From positions 1-64,000 of the forward strand of contig NTHE01000033.1 of NCBI GenBank assembly GCA_002551355.1: 64,000 bases of DNA. Direction: 5' to 3'. This DNA is from Streptomyces sp. man185. GTDB lineage: Bacteria > Actinomycetota > Actinomycetes > Streptomycetales > Streptomycetaceae. The translations under genes and the position numbers were made by a program. Shown one piece after another: positions 16,433 through 25,086 of this stretch (positions within the stretch are counted from its first letter, which is position 1; each line of letters starts with the position of its first letter). The notes beneath the pieces were generated by a model. The model did no database searches, had not been told where the DNA came from, and was given only the letters and a program-made list of their open reading frames with translations.

Positions 16433-17623
16433 GTGAACAGGCAGAACGACGCGTCACGCCCCTTGGACGTGATCCTCTTCGGCGCCACCGGCTTCGTGGG
16501 GACGCTCACGGCCGCATACCTGGCGGCCCACGCCCCCGCCGGTCTCCGCTGGGCGCTGGCCGGCCGCAGTCGCACCAAGCTGGAGAAGCTGCGCGAGCGG
16601 CTCACCGAGATCGCCCCGGGCTGCGCGGAGCTGCCGCTGCTGGAGACCGACGCGGACGACGCGGAGGCGCTGGCCGAACTGGCCGCCTCCACCCGGGTGG
16701 TAGCCACGACCGTGGGCCCGTACCTCCGTTACGGCGAGAAGCTCGTCGCCGCCTGCGCCGAGGCCGGGACGGACTACGCGGACCTCACGGGCGAGGCGGA
16801 GTTCATCGACCGGATGTATCTGGAGCACGACGCCCGGGCCCGCGAGACGGGGGCGCGCATCGTGCACGCCTGCGGCTTCGACTCCGTCCCCCACGACCTG
16901 GGGGCCTGGTTCACCGTCAAGCAGCTGCCCGAGGACGTCCCCCTGGCCGTCGACGGTTTCGTCCGCACCAACGCGGTGTTCTCCGGCGGGACGTTCGCCT
17001 CGGCGCTGACCGCGATGGGCCGGGGCCCGCAGATGCTGGCCGCCGCCCGGGAGCGCCGGCTCAACGAGCCGCGCCTGGTGGGCCGCCGCGTCCGCACCCC
17101 GGCGGGCTCCCCGCACTTCAGCGGGTCCACCGGAACCTGGGCATTGCCGCTGCCGACCGTCGACCCGACGATCGTGGGCCGCTCGGCACGGGCCCTGGAG
17201 CGGTACGGCCCCGACTTCCGCTACCGGCACTTCGCCTCCATCAAGACGCTGCCGATGGCTCTCGGGGCCCCGGTGGCGATCGGCGGGCTGGTCGCTGCCG
17301 CGCAGGTGGAAGGCGTACGGGAGTGGCTGATGGGCCGTTACGAGCCGGGGCAGGGGCCGGACGAGGAGCGCCGCGAGCGGAGCTGGTTCACGGTCCGCTT
17401 CGTCGGCGAGGGCGGCGGGCGGCGCGTCTTCACCGAGGTGTCCGGCGGCGACCCGGGTTACGGCGAGACGGCGAAGATCCTCGCCGAGTCCGCGGTGTGC
17501 CTGGCCCTGGACGAACTGCCGGAGACCTCCGGGCAGGTCACCACGGCGATGGCGATGGGCGACGCGCTGCTGGAGCGGCTGACGGCGGCGGGACTGCGGT
17601 TCCGGGTCGCGGCGGTGCGGTAG
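16433..17623 (+). CDS. Saccharopine-dehydrogenase-like NAD(P) protein (trans-acting enoyl reductase type)
   Basis: 396-residue protein with an N-terminal NADP-binding motif VILFGATGFVGTLTA and the family blocks VVATTVGPYLRYGEKLVAACAEAGTDYADLTGE and HACGFDSVPHDLG. This family includes mycobacterial trans-acting enoyl reductases of lipid synthesis; most Streptomyces members are uncharacterised. A hydrophobic segment near residues 275-295 may dip into the membrane. GTG at 16433 follows GGAGG. It is divergent from the beta-oxidation operon, which hints at lipid metabolism. Confidence 0.85.
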   Translation: MNRQNDASRPLDVILFGATGFVGTLTAAYLAAHAPAGLRWALAGRSRTKLEKLRERLTEIAPGCAELPLLETDADDAEALAELAASTRVVATTVGPYLRYGEKLVAACAEAGTDYADLTGEAEFIDRMYLEHDARARETGARIVHACGFDSVPHDLGAWFTVKQLPEDVPLAVDGFVRTNAVFSGGTFASALTAMGRGPQMLAAARERRLNEPRLVGRRVRTPAGSPHFSGSTGTWALPLPTVDPTIVGRSARALERYGPDFRYRHFASIKTLPMALGAPVAIGGLVAAAQVEGVREWLMGRYEPGQGPDEERRERSWFTVRFVGEGGGRRVFTEVSGGDPGYGETAKILAESAVCLALDELPETSGQVTTAMAMGDALLERLTAAGLRFRVAAVR

Positions 17624-17653
17624 CCCGACGGGCCCGGGGCGGAACGGGGCGAG

Positions 17654-17678
17654 CGGGCGCCGGGGCCCCCGGCGCCCG
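17654..17678. terminator. GC-rich palindromic terminator
   Basis: 25-base near-perfect palindrome with 12-base arms (CGGGCGCCGGGG) around one central base. It lies between two convergent genes and ends exactly before the stop codon of the small membrane protein. Confidence 0.75.
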
Positions 17679-17822
17679 TCAGAATATCCAGCCGGCCAGC
17701 GTGTAGAGCATCGCGCCCAGCCAGACGAGCCCGGCGGCACTGCCGAGGAGCATGCCGAGGGCCATGCGGCGCTGGGCAGGGTCGAAGGACACGGGGCGGA
17801 CGGCTGTGCGGGTTGCGTTCAT
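17679..17822 (-). CDS. Small single-span membrane protein (47 residues)
   Basis: ATG at 17822 to TGA at 17679 encodes 47 residues: a short basic N-terminus containing FDPAQRR, then one hydrophobic segment (about residues 20-46, MALGMLLGSAAGLVWLGAMLYTLAG) ending at the C-terminus (WIF). It has AGG upstream at ribosome-site distance. It converges on the dehydrogenase gene and is closed by a palindromic terminator. I do not recognise the function; the layout N-in, tail-anchored, is inferred from charge. Confidence 0.55.
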   Translation of the reverse strand: MNATRTAVRPVSFDPAQRRMALGMLLGSAAGLVWLGAMLYTLAGWIF

Positions 17823-17950
17823 GCGTTCAGCCTGCCCAGTCCTGTGGATCTATGCCATCCGCACGGGTACTCAGTTGCAGGACTGTTCCACGCCCGGGAC
17901 GATCACGCGCCGGACGGCCGTTCTTCGCGCGGTGCGGCCGGGCGGCTTCG

Positions 17951-18643
17951 TCAGGCGGTCGCTTCCCGCAGGGTCCGCCGGCACAGGGCGTCCGCCCGGC
18001 GGGTGCTCTCCGGCTGGCGGTAGCGGCCGGCCAGACGGAGCGTGTGGGCGCAGGCGTTGTCGAGGCTGATGCGGTGGCCCACCGAGACGAACACCGGGCT
18101 GGTGGCCTCCCGGGTGCGCAGCGCTCGCCCGACCACCTCCTCGCCGTCCAGCAGCGGGGAGAAGTCGCCGCGCCGGGGGCCGGGGGCCTCGTAAGTGAAC
18201 GTGAACGGGTTCTTGCCGACGCCGATCACCGGCAGCCCGGTGATCACGCCCAGGTGGCTGGCGAGTCCGAAGCGGCGCGGGTGCGCCAGACCGTAGCCGT
18301 CGCAGACGACGAGACCGGGACCGACGCTCAGCTCCCCGAGGGCCTCCAGCACCGCCGGGATCTCCCGGAAGGCCAGCAGCCCCGGGACGTAGGGGAAGGT
18401 GATCTTGCCGACGGCGGTGGCCTCCTCGACCGTCTCCAGCGTCGCCGCGTCCAGCACGACGGCCGCCGCGACGACGATGTCCTTCTCGTCGTCGTAGGCC
18501 ACGTCCACCCCGGTGACCAGCCCGGTTCCGGGCTCCGGCCCCGCCTCGTCCAGGATCACCCGGCCGCGCAGCCGGTCCTGGATCGCCCGGCCCTCGGCTT
18601 CGTCGGCGGGAGTCTCGTGGGCGGGGGCGGGGGAGCTCGTCAT
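17951..18643 (-). CDS. nfi: Endonuclease V (deoxyinosine 3'-endonuclease)
   Basis: 230-residue endonuclease V, which nicks DNA (or RNA) one base 3' of inosine to start repair of deaminated adenine. Conserved motifs are TGVDVAY (metal-binding Asp), FPYVPGLLAFRE (the wedge PYIP-like loop and catalytic Glu), VCDGYGLAHPRRFGLASHLG (Asp and His) and GVGKNPF (Lys). The ATG at 18643 has GAGG very close; no better start is present. It stands alone upstream of the small membrane protein gene. Confidence 0.92.
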   Translation of the reverse strand: MTSSPAPAHETPADEAEGRAIQDRLRGRVILDEAGPEPGTGLVTGVDVAYDDEKDIVVAAAVVLDAATLETVEEATAVGKITFPYVPGLLAFREIPAVLEALGELSVGPGLVVCDGYGLAHPRRFGLASHLGVITGLPVIGVGKNPFTFTYEAPGPRRGDFSPLLDGEEVVGRALRTREATSPVFVSVGHRISLDNACAHTLRLAGRYRQPESTRRADALCRRTLREATA

Positions 18644-18752
18644 GCCTCGAAGCTTATGCGGTGCCGGAGCCCGGCCCGTGACGCGGTGCGCTGCGCGGCC
18701 CGCCGGGCGGACCGGGCGCACCGGTCGCGGGCCCGCTCCTCATACTGGCGCG

Positions 18753-20153
18753 ATGAAGAGAGCGGACCTGATACGTCTCGACGGCCTGGCGCGCAATCCG
18801 GCCGCCCCGGAATCGGTGCTCCTGCGGATCCTGACCGGCGCGGAGGGGCCGGTGCGGGGTTCCGTGTTCGAGCGGGACGAGGTCCCGGCGGCCGTGTGCG
18901 ACGTCGCGGCCTTGCACCCCGACCGGGAGGTACGCGGCTACCTCGCCGTCGGTGCCGGAGCGACCGGCGCGCAGCGGGCACGGCTCGCCGCGGACCCGGA
19001 TCCGTGGGTACGCCGACAGGTCGCGGCGGGGCCGGAGGTGCACGGCCGTTGGCGGCAGGCCGATCCGCTTCCCGACGAGGTGTGCGCCGCGCTCGCCCGG
19101 GACGAGGACCGGCGGGTGCGGGCCCGGCTCGGCATGTTCGCCCCGGTTCCGGACGAGGTGTGGGCGCTGCTGCTCGCGGACCCGGAGGCGGAGGTACGGG
19201 AGTCCGCCCTGTACCACTGGCGGGGCGCCCCCGTCGCCGCGGTGCTTCCGCTCCTGGACGACCCCGACCCGGCGGTGCGGCGGGCGGCCGCCCACGTGGC
19301 GGGAGTCGTCGTCGGCTCCCCCGCCGAGATCCTGGAACAGGTGGCCGCCGCGGAATCCGGCTGGCAGCGGCGGGAGACCGCGGCCGGCGCGGTGCTCGGG
19401 GGCGAGCTCGCGGACCGGCTGTACGCCACCGGCGACGAGGACGTACGCGAGGGGCTCGCCTTCAATACGGGGCTCCCGGACCGGCTGGTCGCCGTCCTGG
19501 CCTCGGACGCCTCACCGGCGGTCCGGCTCGCGGTGTCCCTGCGGCCGGAGTTGACCGAGGCGCGACGTGCGGCGATCGACTGGAGCCTCGGGTCCGAGGA
19601 CCGGATCCACCCCCCTGCGTGGGTGAGACGGTCGCTCACCGATCCCGTGCTCATGCGGGCCTGCGCCGAGTCCGCGCACCCGGGGATGCGGCGCTTCGCC
19701 GCGTACAGCCCTCATCTGCCGGGCGATCTGGTGGCCCGGCTCGCCGCCGACGAGGACTTCGTGGTGCGCCTGCTGCTGTGCGAGAACCACCCGGCGGCCC
19801 CCGGGGATCTGCTGCTTCGGACGCTGCTCGCCTCGCCGTTCATCACCCGGTTCGACCAGCTGGTCCGGCCGCAGTTCCCGCGCGCCGGGCTGACGCGGTT
19901 CGCGGCGAGCGAGGATCCGGGGGCGCGGTTGCTGGTGGCGCGGGATCCGGACGCCCCGGGGGCTTTGATCGAGCGGCTGAGCCACGACCCGTCGCCCGGC
20001 GTCCGGGGCGTCATGGCCCGGGACGCCCGGCTGCCGGTGGACCGCCTGCTCGAACTCCTCCACGAACCGGAGACCATGGGGGCCGCGGCGGAGGGGCCCG
20101 CCCTCCCGCTCACCGCCATGGAGTCCATCCTCGCGGCGGCCGGGATCCCGTAG
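18753..20153 (+). CDS. HEAT/leucine-rich-variant repeat protein
   Basis: 466-residue protein made almost entirely of two-helix repeats with the pattern LARDEDRRVRARLG, LLDDPDPAVRRAAA, LAADEDFVVRLLL, LAASEDPGARLLVA, an alpha-solenoid. No enzyme motif, signal peptide or membrane span is seen. Such proteins usually serve as protein-binding scaffolds. ATG at 18753 lacks a Shine-Dalgarno sequence but is preceded by CATACT 6 bases upstream, so a leaderless transcript is possible. The YciI gene follows after 10 bases, suggesting cotranscription. Confidence 0.75.
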   Translation: MKRADLIRLDGLARNPAAPESVLLRILTGAEGPVRGSVFERDEVPAAVCDVAALHPDREVRGYLAVGAGATGAQRARLAADPDPWVRRQVAAGPEVHGRWRQADPLPDEVCAALARDEDRRVRARLGMFAPVPDEVWALLLADPEAEVRESALYHWRGAPVAAVLPLLDDPDPAVRRAAAHVAGVVVGSPAEILEQVAAAESGWQRRETAAGAVLGGELADRLYATGDEDVREGLAFNTGLPDRLVAVLASDASPAVRLAVSLRPELTEARRAAIDWSLGSEDRIHPPAWVRRSLTDPVLMRACAESAHPGMRRFAAYSPHLPGDLVARLAADEDFVVRLLLCENHPAAPGDLLLRTLLASPFITRFDQLVRPQFPRAGLTRFAASEDPGARLLVARDPDAPGALIERLSHDPSPGVRGVMARDARLPVDRLLELLHEPETMGAAAEGPALPLTAMESILAAAGIP

Positions 20154-20163
20154 CCTGACGATC

Positions 20164-20460
20164 ATGTTCGTACTCGAATTGACCTACACGGCCCCGGTCG
20201 AGCGCGTCGACGCGCTGATGCAGGAGCACATCGCCTGGCTCGACGAGAGTTACGCGGCGGGCGTCTTCATCGCCTCGGGCCGCAAGAACCCCCGGGACGG
20301 CGGAGTGATCCTGGCGGTCGGGGAGGACCGGGCGGCGATCGAGAAGATCGCGGCGGCCGATCCCTTCGCCGCGCACGGTGTGTGCGCGTACCGGATCACC
20401 GAGTTCATCGCCACCAAGACGGCGCCCGGACTCGCCCCGTACCAGCAGCGGTTGCCGTAG
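20164..20460 (+). CDS. YciI-family protein
   Basis: 98-residue YciI-like protein (ferredoxin-like fold). His22 in MQEHIAWLDES and the C-terminal motif DPFAAHGVCAYRI are the conserved positions proposed as an active site in this family; the cellular reaction is unknown for most members. It begins 10 bases after the repeat-protein gene and probably shares its transcript. Confidence 0.85.
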   Translation: MFVLELTYTAPVERVDALMQEHIAWLDESYAAGVFIASGRKNPRDGGVILAVGEDRAAIEKIAAADPFAAHGVCAYRITEFIATKTAPGLAPYQQRLP

Positions 20461-20530
20461 CGGGCGGAAGCCTCACGGTGGCTGCCGCCGGCACCGATGA
20501 GTTTCCGGGGCGGGGCCGGTCTGCACGGGT

Positions 20531-21397
20531 ATGGAGACCTACACACTCACGACAGCCGGCGCCGACCTCGTGTACGACGTCCGCGGGCCGCTCCCGCCCG
20601 CCGACGGCCGCCCGCCCTTGTTCATGATCGGGCAGCCCATGGACGCCACCGGGTTCGTCGCGCTGGCGGCCCGCTTCCCCGAGCGGACCGTCGTCACCTA
20701 CGACCCGCGCGGTCTCGGCCGCTCCGCCCGTCAGGACGGGCGGGTCGACCACGCGCCCGAGACCCAGGCCGACGACGTGCACGCCGTCGTCGAGGCGCTG
20801 GGGGCCGGTCCGGTCGAGATGTTCGCCAGCAGCGGCGGGGCGATCACCGCTCTCGCCCTCGTGGCCCGCCACCCCGGCGATGTGACCACCCTCGTCGCGC
20901 ACGAGCCGCCGCTCATCACGCTCACGCCGGACGGCCCGGCGGCCGTCCGGGCCCGGGCCGGGGTCCGGGACGCGTACGAGAAGCGCGGGTGGGGCGCCGG
21001 GATGGCCGCGTTCGTGGCCATGACCTCGTGGGAGGGCGAGTTCACCGACGCGTACTTCGACGGGCCCGCGCCCGACCCCGCCGCGTTCGGCATGCCGACC
21101 GAGGACGACGGCACACGCGGCGACCCGCTGCTGTCCGACCGGTCCTGGGCGATCAGCGGCTACCGGCCGGACGTCGAAGCCATCGCCGCCGCCGGCACCC
21201 GCGTGGTGATCGCCGTGGGCGAGGAGTCCCGGGCGGTCCAGACCGGGCGGACGTCCGCCGCCGCCGCCGAACTACTCGGGCAGCCGGTGACCGTCTTCCC
21301 GAGCCATCACGGCGGCTTCCTCGACGGGGAGTTCGGCTATCCGGGCAAGCCGGACGAGTTCGGGCAGCGGCTGCGCGAGGTGCTGGAGGCCGCGTAG
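20531..21397 (+). CDS. Alpha/beta hydrolase
   Basis: 288-residue alpha/beta hydrolase. The nucleophile is predicted to be Ser101 in FASSGGA, a variant elbow with Ala in the first glycine position; the acid is probably the Asp/Glu after the VVIAVGEES strand, and the catalytic His is in PSHHGGFLDG. YDPRGLGRS is the usual oxyanion-side loop. No signal peptide. Substrate unknown. It lies 70 bases after the YciI gene. Confidence 0.82.
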   Translation: METYTLTTAGADLVYDVRGPLPPADGRPPLFMIGQPMDATGFVALAARFPERTVVTYDPRGLGRSARQDGRVDHAPETQADDVHAVVEALGAGPVEMFASSGGAITALALVARHPGDVTTLVAHEPPLITLTPDGPAAVRARAGVRDAYEKRGWGAGMAAFVAMTSWEGEFTDAYFDGPAPDPAAFGMPTEDDGTRGDPLLSDRSWAISGYRPDVEAIAAAGTRVVIAVGEESRAVQTGRTSAAAAELLGQPVTVFPSHHGGFLDGEFGYPGKPDEFGQRLREVLEAA

Positions 21398-21440
21398 GGC
21401 TGCTGCCCGGAACCGGAACCCCGAAGCCGCCCCCGGGAAT

Positions 21441-22559
21441 CTAGAACCCCAGCCGGGCCACCCGTCCCTTCTCGCCCGCCGCCCAGCAGCCCAGGTCGGG
21501 TGTGCAGTCGACGGTGTCGTACGAACCGGGGTCGACCGTCCGCCAGGTGCGCCCGCCGTCCAGGGTGAGGTCGGTGCCCGTCGGGCCGACGGCCAGGGCG
21601 GCGGAGCGGCTGTACGGGAGCCAGGTGACGCCGGAGCGGTAGGCGGGCGGCGGGGTGGCGGACTGCCGCCAGGTCCGGCCGCCGTCCCCGGTGACGGCGG
21701 CGGCCTTCGGGGAGGCCTGGTCGGGGCGGTAGTCGCCACCGACGGCGATGCCGTGTCCCCGGTCGCGGAAGGCGACGGCGAAGACCCCGCGCGCCGGGTC
21801 GCCCGCCGGAAGGGTCGACGCGCTCGCCGTCCAGGTCAGGCCCCGGTCCCGGGAGTGCAGGACCCGGGCGGTCGCCGCTCCCCCGGTGGTCAGCCAGACG
21901 TCCTTGGCGCCGGAGCTGACCAGGCACTGTCCGCTCGCCGCGAACCCCGCCTCGCCGGGCTGGGCGGCGGGCATCCCGGTGTCGGGCAGGACCCGCCAGG
22001 AACGGCCGCCGTCCGCCGTGGACAGGACCCGGAACCTGCCGTCCACCGGGTCGCCCGCCGCGAGGCCGTGCCGACTGTCGAAGAACGTCAGGCAGTTGAA
22101 GAAGGCACGGGGATCGGTGTTGCGGAACGACTCGGTCCAGGTCGCTCCGCCGTCCTCCGTGCGCAGCACCCGGGAGGCCTCGCCCTCGCCGATGGCCAGG
22201 GCGACGGCCCGGCGGCCGTCGAACGCCTCGATGTCCCGCAGCTCCAGCTCGGCGGCTCCCGGCGGTGACACGTCACGCCAGGTGCGGCCGCCGTCGCCGG
22301 TGCGCAGGACCGTGCCCTTCGACCCGGCGACCCAGGCGGTGGTTCGGCTGACCGCGGCGAGACCCCGGAAGCGGGCGTCGGTGCCGGTGTCAGTGAGCCG
22401 CCAACCGGGCAGGACTCCGCGGCCGTCCGCATCCCGGGAGACCACCCCCGCGCCTTCCGTCGGCGCCGCGTGTGCGCCCGGTGCGACCAGTGCGGCGGCC
22501 AGGGCCGCGCCGCCGGTCACCAGTGCCATCAGCCGTCTCGTGTTCCCCATGGCCCTCAT
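21441..22559 (-). CDS. Secreted BNR/Ycf48-like beta-propeller protein
   Basis: 372-residue exported protein. After a signal peptide (about residues 1-32, ending GAHAAP) come repeated sialidase-type Asp-box motifs: RTGDGGRTWRD, RTEDGGATWTE, STADGGRSWRV, HSRDRGLTWTA, TGDGGRTWRQ and TLDGGRTWRT, implying a six- or seven-bladed propeller. The family is often called oxidoreductase in databases, but no catalytic residues are evident; glycan or wall binding is an alternative. ATG at 22559 was chosen over ATG 22550 because a good promoter ends 8 bases before it, which predicts a leaderless mRNA. Confidence 0.75.
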   Translation of the reverse strand: MRAMGNTRRLMALVTGGAALAAALVAPGAHAAPTEGAGVVSRDADGRGVLPGWRLTDTGTDARFRGLAAVSRTTAWVAGSKGTVLRTGDGGRTWRDVSPPGAAELELRDIEAFDGRRAVALAIGEGEASRVLRTEDGGATWTESFRNTDPRAFFNCLTFFDSRHGLAAGDPVDGRFRVLSTADGGRSWRVLPDTGMPAAQPGEAGFAASGQCLVSSGAKDVWLTTGGAATARVLHSRDRGLTWTASASTLPAGDPARGVFAVAFRDRGHGIAVGGDYRPDQASPKAAAVTGDGGRTWRQSATPPPAYRSGVTWLPYSRSAALAVGPTGTDLTLDGGRTWRTVDPGSYDTVDCTPDLGCWAAGEKGRVARLGF

Positions 22560-22567
22560 GGCGCTGG

Positions 22568-22596
22568 AAGCTAGCCCACGGGTCCGGGCCCGTCCA
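22568..22596 (-). promoter_or_regulatory. Sigma-70-type promoter giving a probable leaderless mRNA
   Basis: On the minus strand, -35 TGGACG (22591-22596), a 17-base spacer and -10 TAGCTT (22568-22573) end 8 bases before ATG 22559. Transcription would start at or next to the start codon. Confidence 0.5.
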
Positions 22597-22765
22597 GGGT
22601 GCGTCGCCGCCGAACGGGCAGGAGAGCGGGGCGCGCGGAGATCAGGAAGGAGTCGGCCGGAGCCGGTGACGCAGCTCACGCCGCGCGCCGGTGCACGAAA
22701 CGAGGAGTTCCGTCGTCTACTCCAGTGCCGGGAACCGTTCACCCAGCCGCGAGAGGGAGCAGGTC

Positions 22766-23182
22766 TTGTCCAGCGTTATCGAGCAGTCCGTGCAGGCTCG
22801 CATGGTCGCGTCCGCACCGCGGATGGAGACCCTGCCCGCCACCTTGAGTTACGACCGTCAGTACCCCTTCGCCGTGCGTATGGCGTTCCCGGCCCCGGCG
22901 ACCCTGGAAGGCACCGAGGTGTCCTGGGAGTTCTCCCGCGAGCTGCTGACCACCGGGGTGGACTCCCCCGCCGGGCAGGGCGACGTACGCGTACGGCCCT
23001 TCGGGTACGAGCGGACCGTGCTGGAGTTCCACGCCCCCGAGGGCATCGCCATGGTCCATGTGCGCACCGAGGAGCTGCGGCGCTTCCTCCAGCGGGCGCA
23101 GGAGCTGGTTCCGGTGGGCGACGAGCACCGCTATCTGGACCTGGACCGGGGTCTGACCGACCTGCTCGGCGGTCCCTGCTGA
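22766..23182 (+). CDS. SsgA-like sporulation/cell-division protein
   Basis: 138-residue member of the actinomycete-specific SsgA-like (SALP) family, which directs septum placement and wall remodelling during sporulation. Typical family blocks are SYDRQYPFAVRMAFP, VSWEFSRELLTTGVDSPAGQGDVRVRP, and LRRFLQRAQELVPVGDEHRYLDLDRGL. The start is taken as TTG at 22766, 7 bases after GGAG; the family N-terminus starts about here. I cannot say which paralogue it is. Its end is followed directly by the promoter of the ABC-F gene. Confidence 0.9.
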   Translation: MSSVIEQSVQARMVASAPRMETLPATLSYDRQYPFAVRMAFPAPATLEGTEVSWEFSRELLTTGVDSPAGQGDVRVRPFGYERTVLEFHAPEGIAMVHVRTEELRRFLQRAQELVPVGDEHRYLDLDRGLTDLLGGPC

Positions 23183-23192
23183 CCCTCGGCGT

Positions 23193-23229
23193 AAATCCGG
23201 TTGCCGGGCCCGCGCCCCGGCCCTACCTT
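23193..23229 (+). promoter_or_regulatory. WblC/WhiB7-type promoter of the ABC-F gene
   Basis: AAAT (23193-23196) lies 4 bases before -35 TTGCCG (23201-23206), followed by a 17-base spacer and -10 TACCTT (23224-23229). An AT-rich tract immediately before the -35 box is the signature of promoters activated by WhiB7/WblC, the antibiotic-responsive regulator, and AAATCCGGTTG closely resembles known sites. Transcription would begin near 23236. Confidence 0.6.
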
Positions 23230-23235
23230 CGTGAA

Positions 23236-23394
23236 CGTCCCTGTTGTCGCCGATCGGAGTAGGACGTTGCTGATCTGAGGTCCTGTGCACACCGTGCAGC
23301 GCCCGCCGCGCCCTGTCGTGGCTAAAGCGCCCGTGTGCGATCTCAGCTCCTTTCAGCCGTCCTTGTCGTTCCCGACGCACAACGGGAGTTCCGT
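23236..23394 (+). promoter_or_regulatory. Attenuation-type leader with three-codon uORF
   Basis: About 159 bases of leader precede the ABC-F start. GGAG (23256-23259) is followed after 7 bases by TTG CTG ATC TGA (23267-23278), a Met-Leu-Ile leader peptide. Bases 23275-23282, which overlap the end of this uORF, pair with 23339-23346, and 23287-23292 pair with 23333-23338, making a 14-pair stem with a small bulge. Near the gene, TCCCG (23370-23374) pairs with CGGGA (23383-23387) and hides the Shine-Dalgarno GGGAG. A ribosome stalled on the uORF would open the first stem. Confidence 0.6.
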
Positions 23395-25026
23395 ATGTCT
23401 GCCACCGACACCCACATCAGCTGTGCCTCCCTCTCCTTCTCCTGGCCCGACGGCAGCGAGGTCTTCACCGACCTCGATCTGACCGTGGGCCCCGGCCGCA
23501 CCGGCCTGATCGGCCTCAACGGCTGTGGCAAATCGACCCTGCTGCGGCTGATCGCCGGTGAACTCGCCCCACGGTCCGGGGCGGTCAGGACCCGTGGTGA
23601 GCTCGCCTATCTGCCCCAGGACCTGGTCCTGGACACCGCGCTGCGGGTCGACGAGGTGCTCGGCATCGCGGACCGGCGCGCGGCGCTCGACGCGGTCGAG
23701 GCGGGCGACGTCCGGGCCGAGCACTTCGCGGTGATCGGCGACGACTGGGACATCGAGGAACGGTCCTTCGCGGCCCTGGACGGGCTGGGCCTCGGGCATA
23801 TCGGGCTCGACCGCACGATCGGGGAGATGTCCGGCGGCGAGTGCGTCCTGCTGCGGCTGGCCGCGCTGCTGCTGGACCGGCCCGGGGTGCTGCTGCTGGA
23901 CGAGCCGACGAACAACCTGGACACGTACGCCCGTCGGCGGCTGTACGACGCGGTCGACGCCTGGACGGGGGCGCTGCTCCTCGTCAGCCACGACCGGGAG
24001 CTGCTGGAGCGGGTGGACCGGATCGCGGATCTGCGCGAGGGCTCGGTCACCTGGTACGGCGGGAACCTGTCGGCGTACGAGGAGGCGCTCGCCGTCGAGC
24101 AGGAGGCGGCGCAGCGGATGGTGCGGGCCGCCGAGTCGGACGTGCAGCGGCAGAAGCGCGAACTATCCGACGCACACGTCAAGTTGGCCCGTCGTAGGCG
24201 CTACGGGCAGAAGATGTGGGACACGAAGCGTGAGCCCAAGGTCATCATGGGGCAGCGCAAGCGCTCGGCCCAGGTGTCGGCCGGCAAGCACCGCATCCTG
24301 CAGACGGAGCGGCTGGCGGCGGCCGAGGAGCGCCTGGACGAGGCGGAGTCCGCGGTCCGGGAGGACGAGGAGATCCGGATCGAGCTGCCGGACACCCGGG
24401 TCCACCCGGGCAGCGAGGTACTGCTGCTGCGCGATCCGGTGCCGCCGTACGGGCCGGCGCTGCGGGGCGAGTTGATGGTGCGGGGCCCGGAGAGGATCGC
24501 GCTCACCGGGCGCAATGGGGCGGGCAAGACGGCGCTGCTCCGATTGATCGCCGGTGAGCTCGCGCCGCTCTCCGGCGAGGCGAGCCCGCTGGTCGCGACG
24601 GGGTTCCTGCCGCAGCGGCTGGATGTGCTGGACGACACGTCGTCGGTGGCGCGGAACGTGGCGCGGTCGGCCCCCGACCGTACGGAGAACGCGGTACGGG
24701 CGCGGCTGGCCCACTTCCTGTTCAAGGGTGCCGCGGCGGACCGCCCGGCGGGGACCCTGTCGGGCGGGGAGCGGTTCCGGGCGACGCTGGCGATGCTGCT
24801 GCTGGCCGATCCGGCGCCCCGGCTGCTGCTGCTCGACGAGCCGACGAACAGCCTCGACCTGGCGAGCGTACGGCGGCTGACCGAGGCGCTGGAGGCCTAC
24901 CAGGGGGCGTTGATCGTGGCGAGCCACGACGTGCCGTTCCTGGAGTCGATCGGGATCACCCGCTGGCTCCGGCTCGACGGCGGGCTGCGGGACACGACGG
25001 CGGAGGAGGTGCGCGAGGGCCGCTGA
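23395..25026 (+). CDS. ABC-F ribosome-protection ATPase (antibiotic resistance type)
   Basis: 543-residue ABC-F protein with two ATPase domains and no membrane part. Domain 1 has Walker A GLNGCGKST, signature MSGGE and Walker B LLLDEPTNN; domain 2 has GRNGAGKTA, LSGGE and LLLDEPTNS. The inter-domain linker (about residues 230-330) is basic and helical (LARRRRYGQKMW), the part that reaches into the ribosome in family members that dislodge macrolides, lincosamides or pleuromutilins. ATG 23395 has GGGAG 7 bases upstream. The WblC-like promoter and uORF support drug induction. Confidence 0.9.
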   Translation: MSATDTHISCASLSFSWPDGSEVFTDLDLTVGPGRTGLIGLNGCGKSTLLRLIAGELAPRSGAVRTRGELAYLPQDLVLDTALRVDEVLGIADRRAALDAVEAGDVRAEHFAVIGDDWDIEERSFAALDGLGLGHIGLDRTIGEMSGGECVLLRLAALLLDRPGVLLLDEPTNNLDTYARRRLYDAVDAWTGALLLVSHDRELLERVDRIADLREGSVTWYGGNLSAYEEALAVEQEAAQRMVRAAESDVQRQKRELSDAHVKLARRRRYGQKMWDTKREPKVIMGQRKRSAQVSAGKHRILQTERLAAAEERLDEAESAVREDEEIRIELPDTRVHPGSEVLLLRDPVPPYGPALRGELMVRGPERIALTGRNGAGKTALLRLIAGELAPLSGEASPLVATGFLPQRLDVLDDTSSVARNVARSAPDRTENAVRARLAHFLFKGAAADRPAGTLSGGERFRATLAMLLLADPAPRLLLLDEPTNSLDLASVRRLTEALEAYQGALIVASHDVPFLESIGITRWLRLDGGLRDTTAEEVREGR

Positions 25027-25086
25027 GCTGAGGGGACGCCCGCGACGACGCGGCCACCGCCGGGACGCGGCGGGCCGGCACCACCG

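Noticed and set aside
20150..20163. TAGCCT 7 bases before the YciI start as an independent promoter
   Set aside because: It overlaps the stop codon of the preceding gene and has no -35 partner; cotranscription is simpler.
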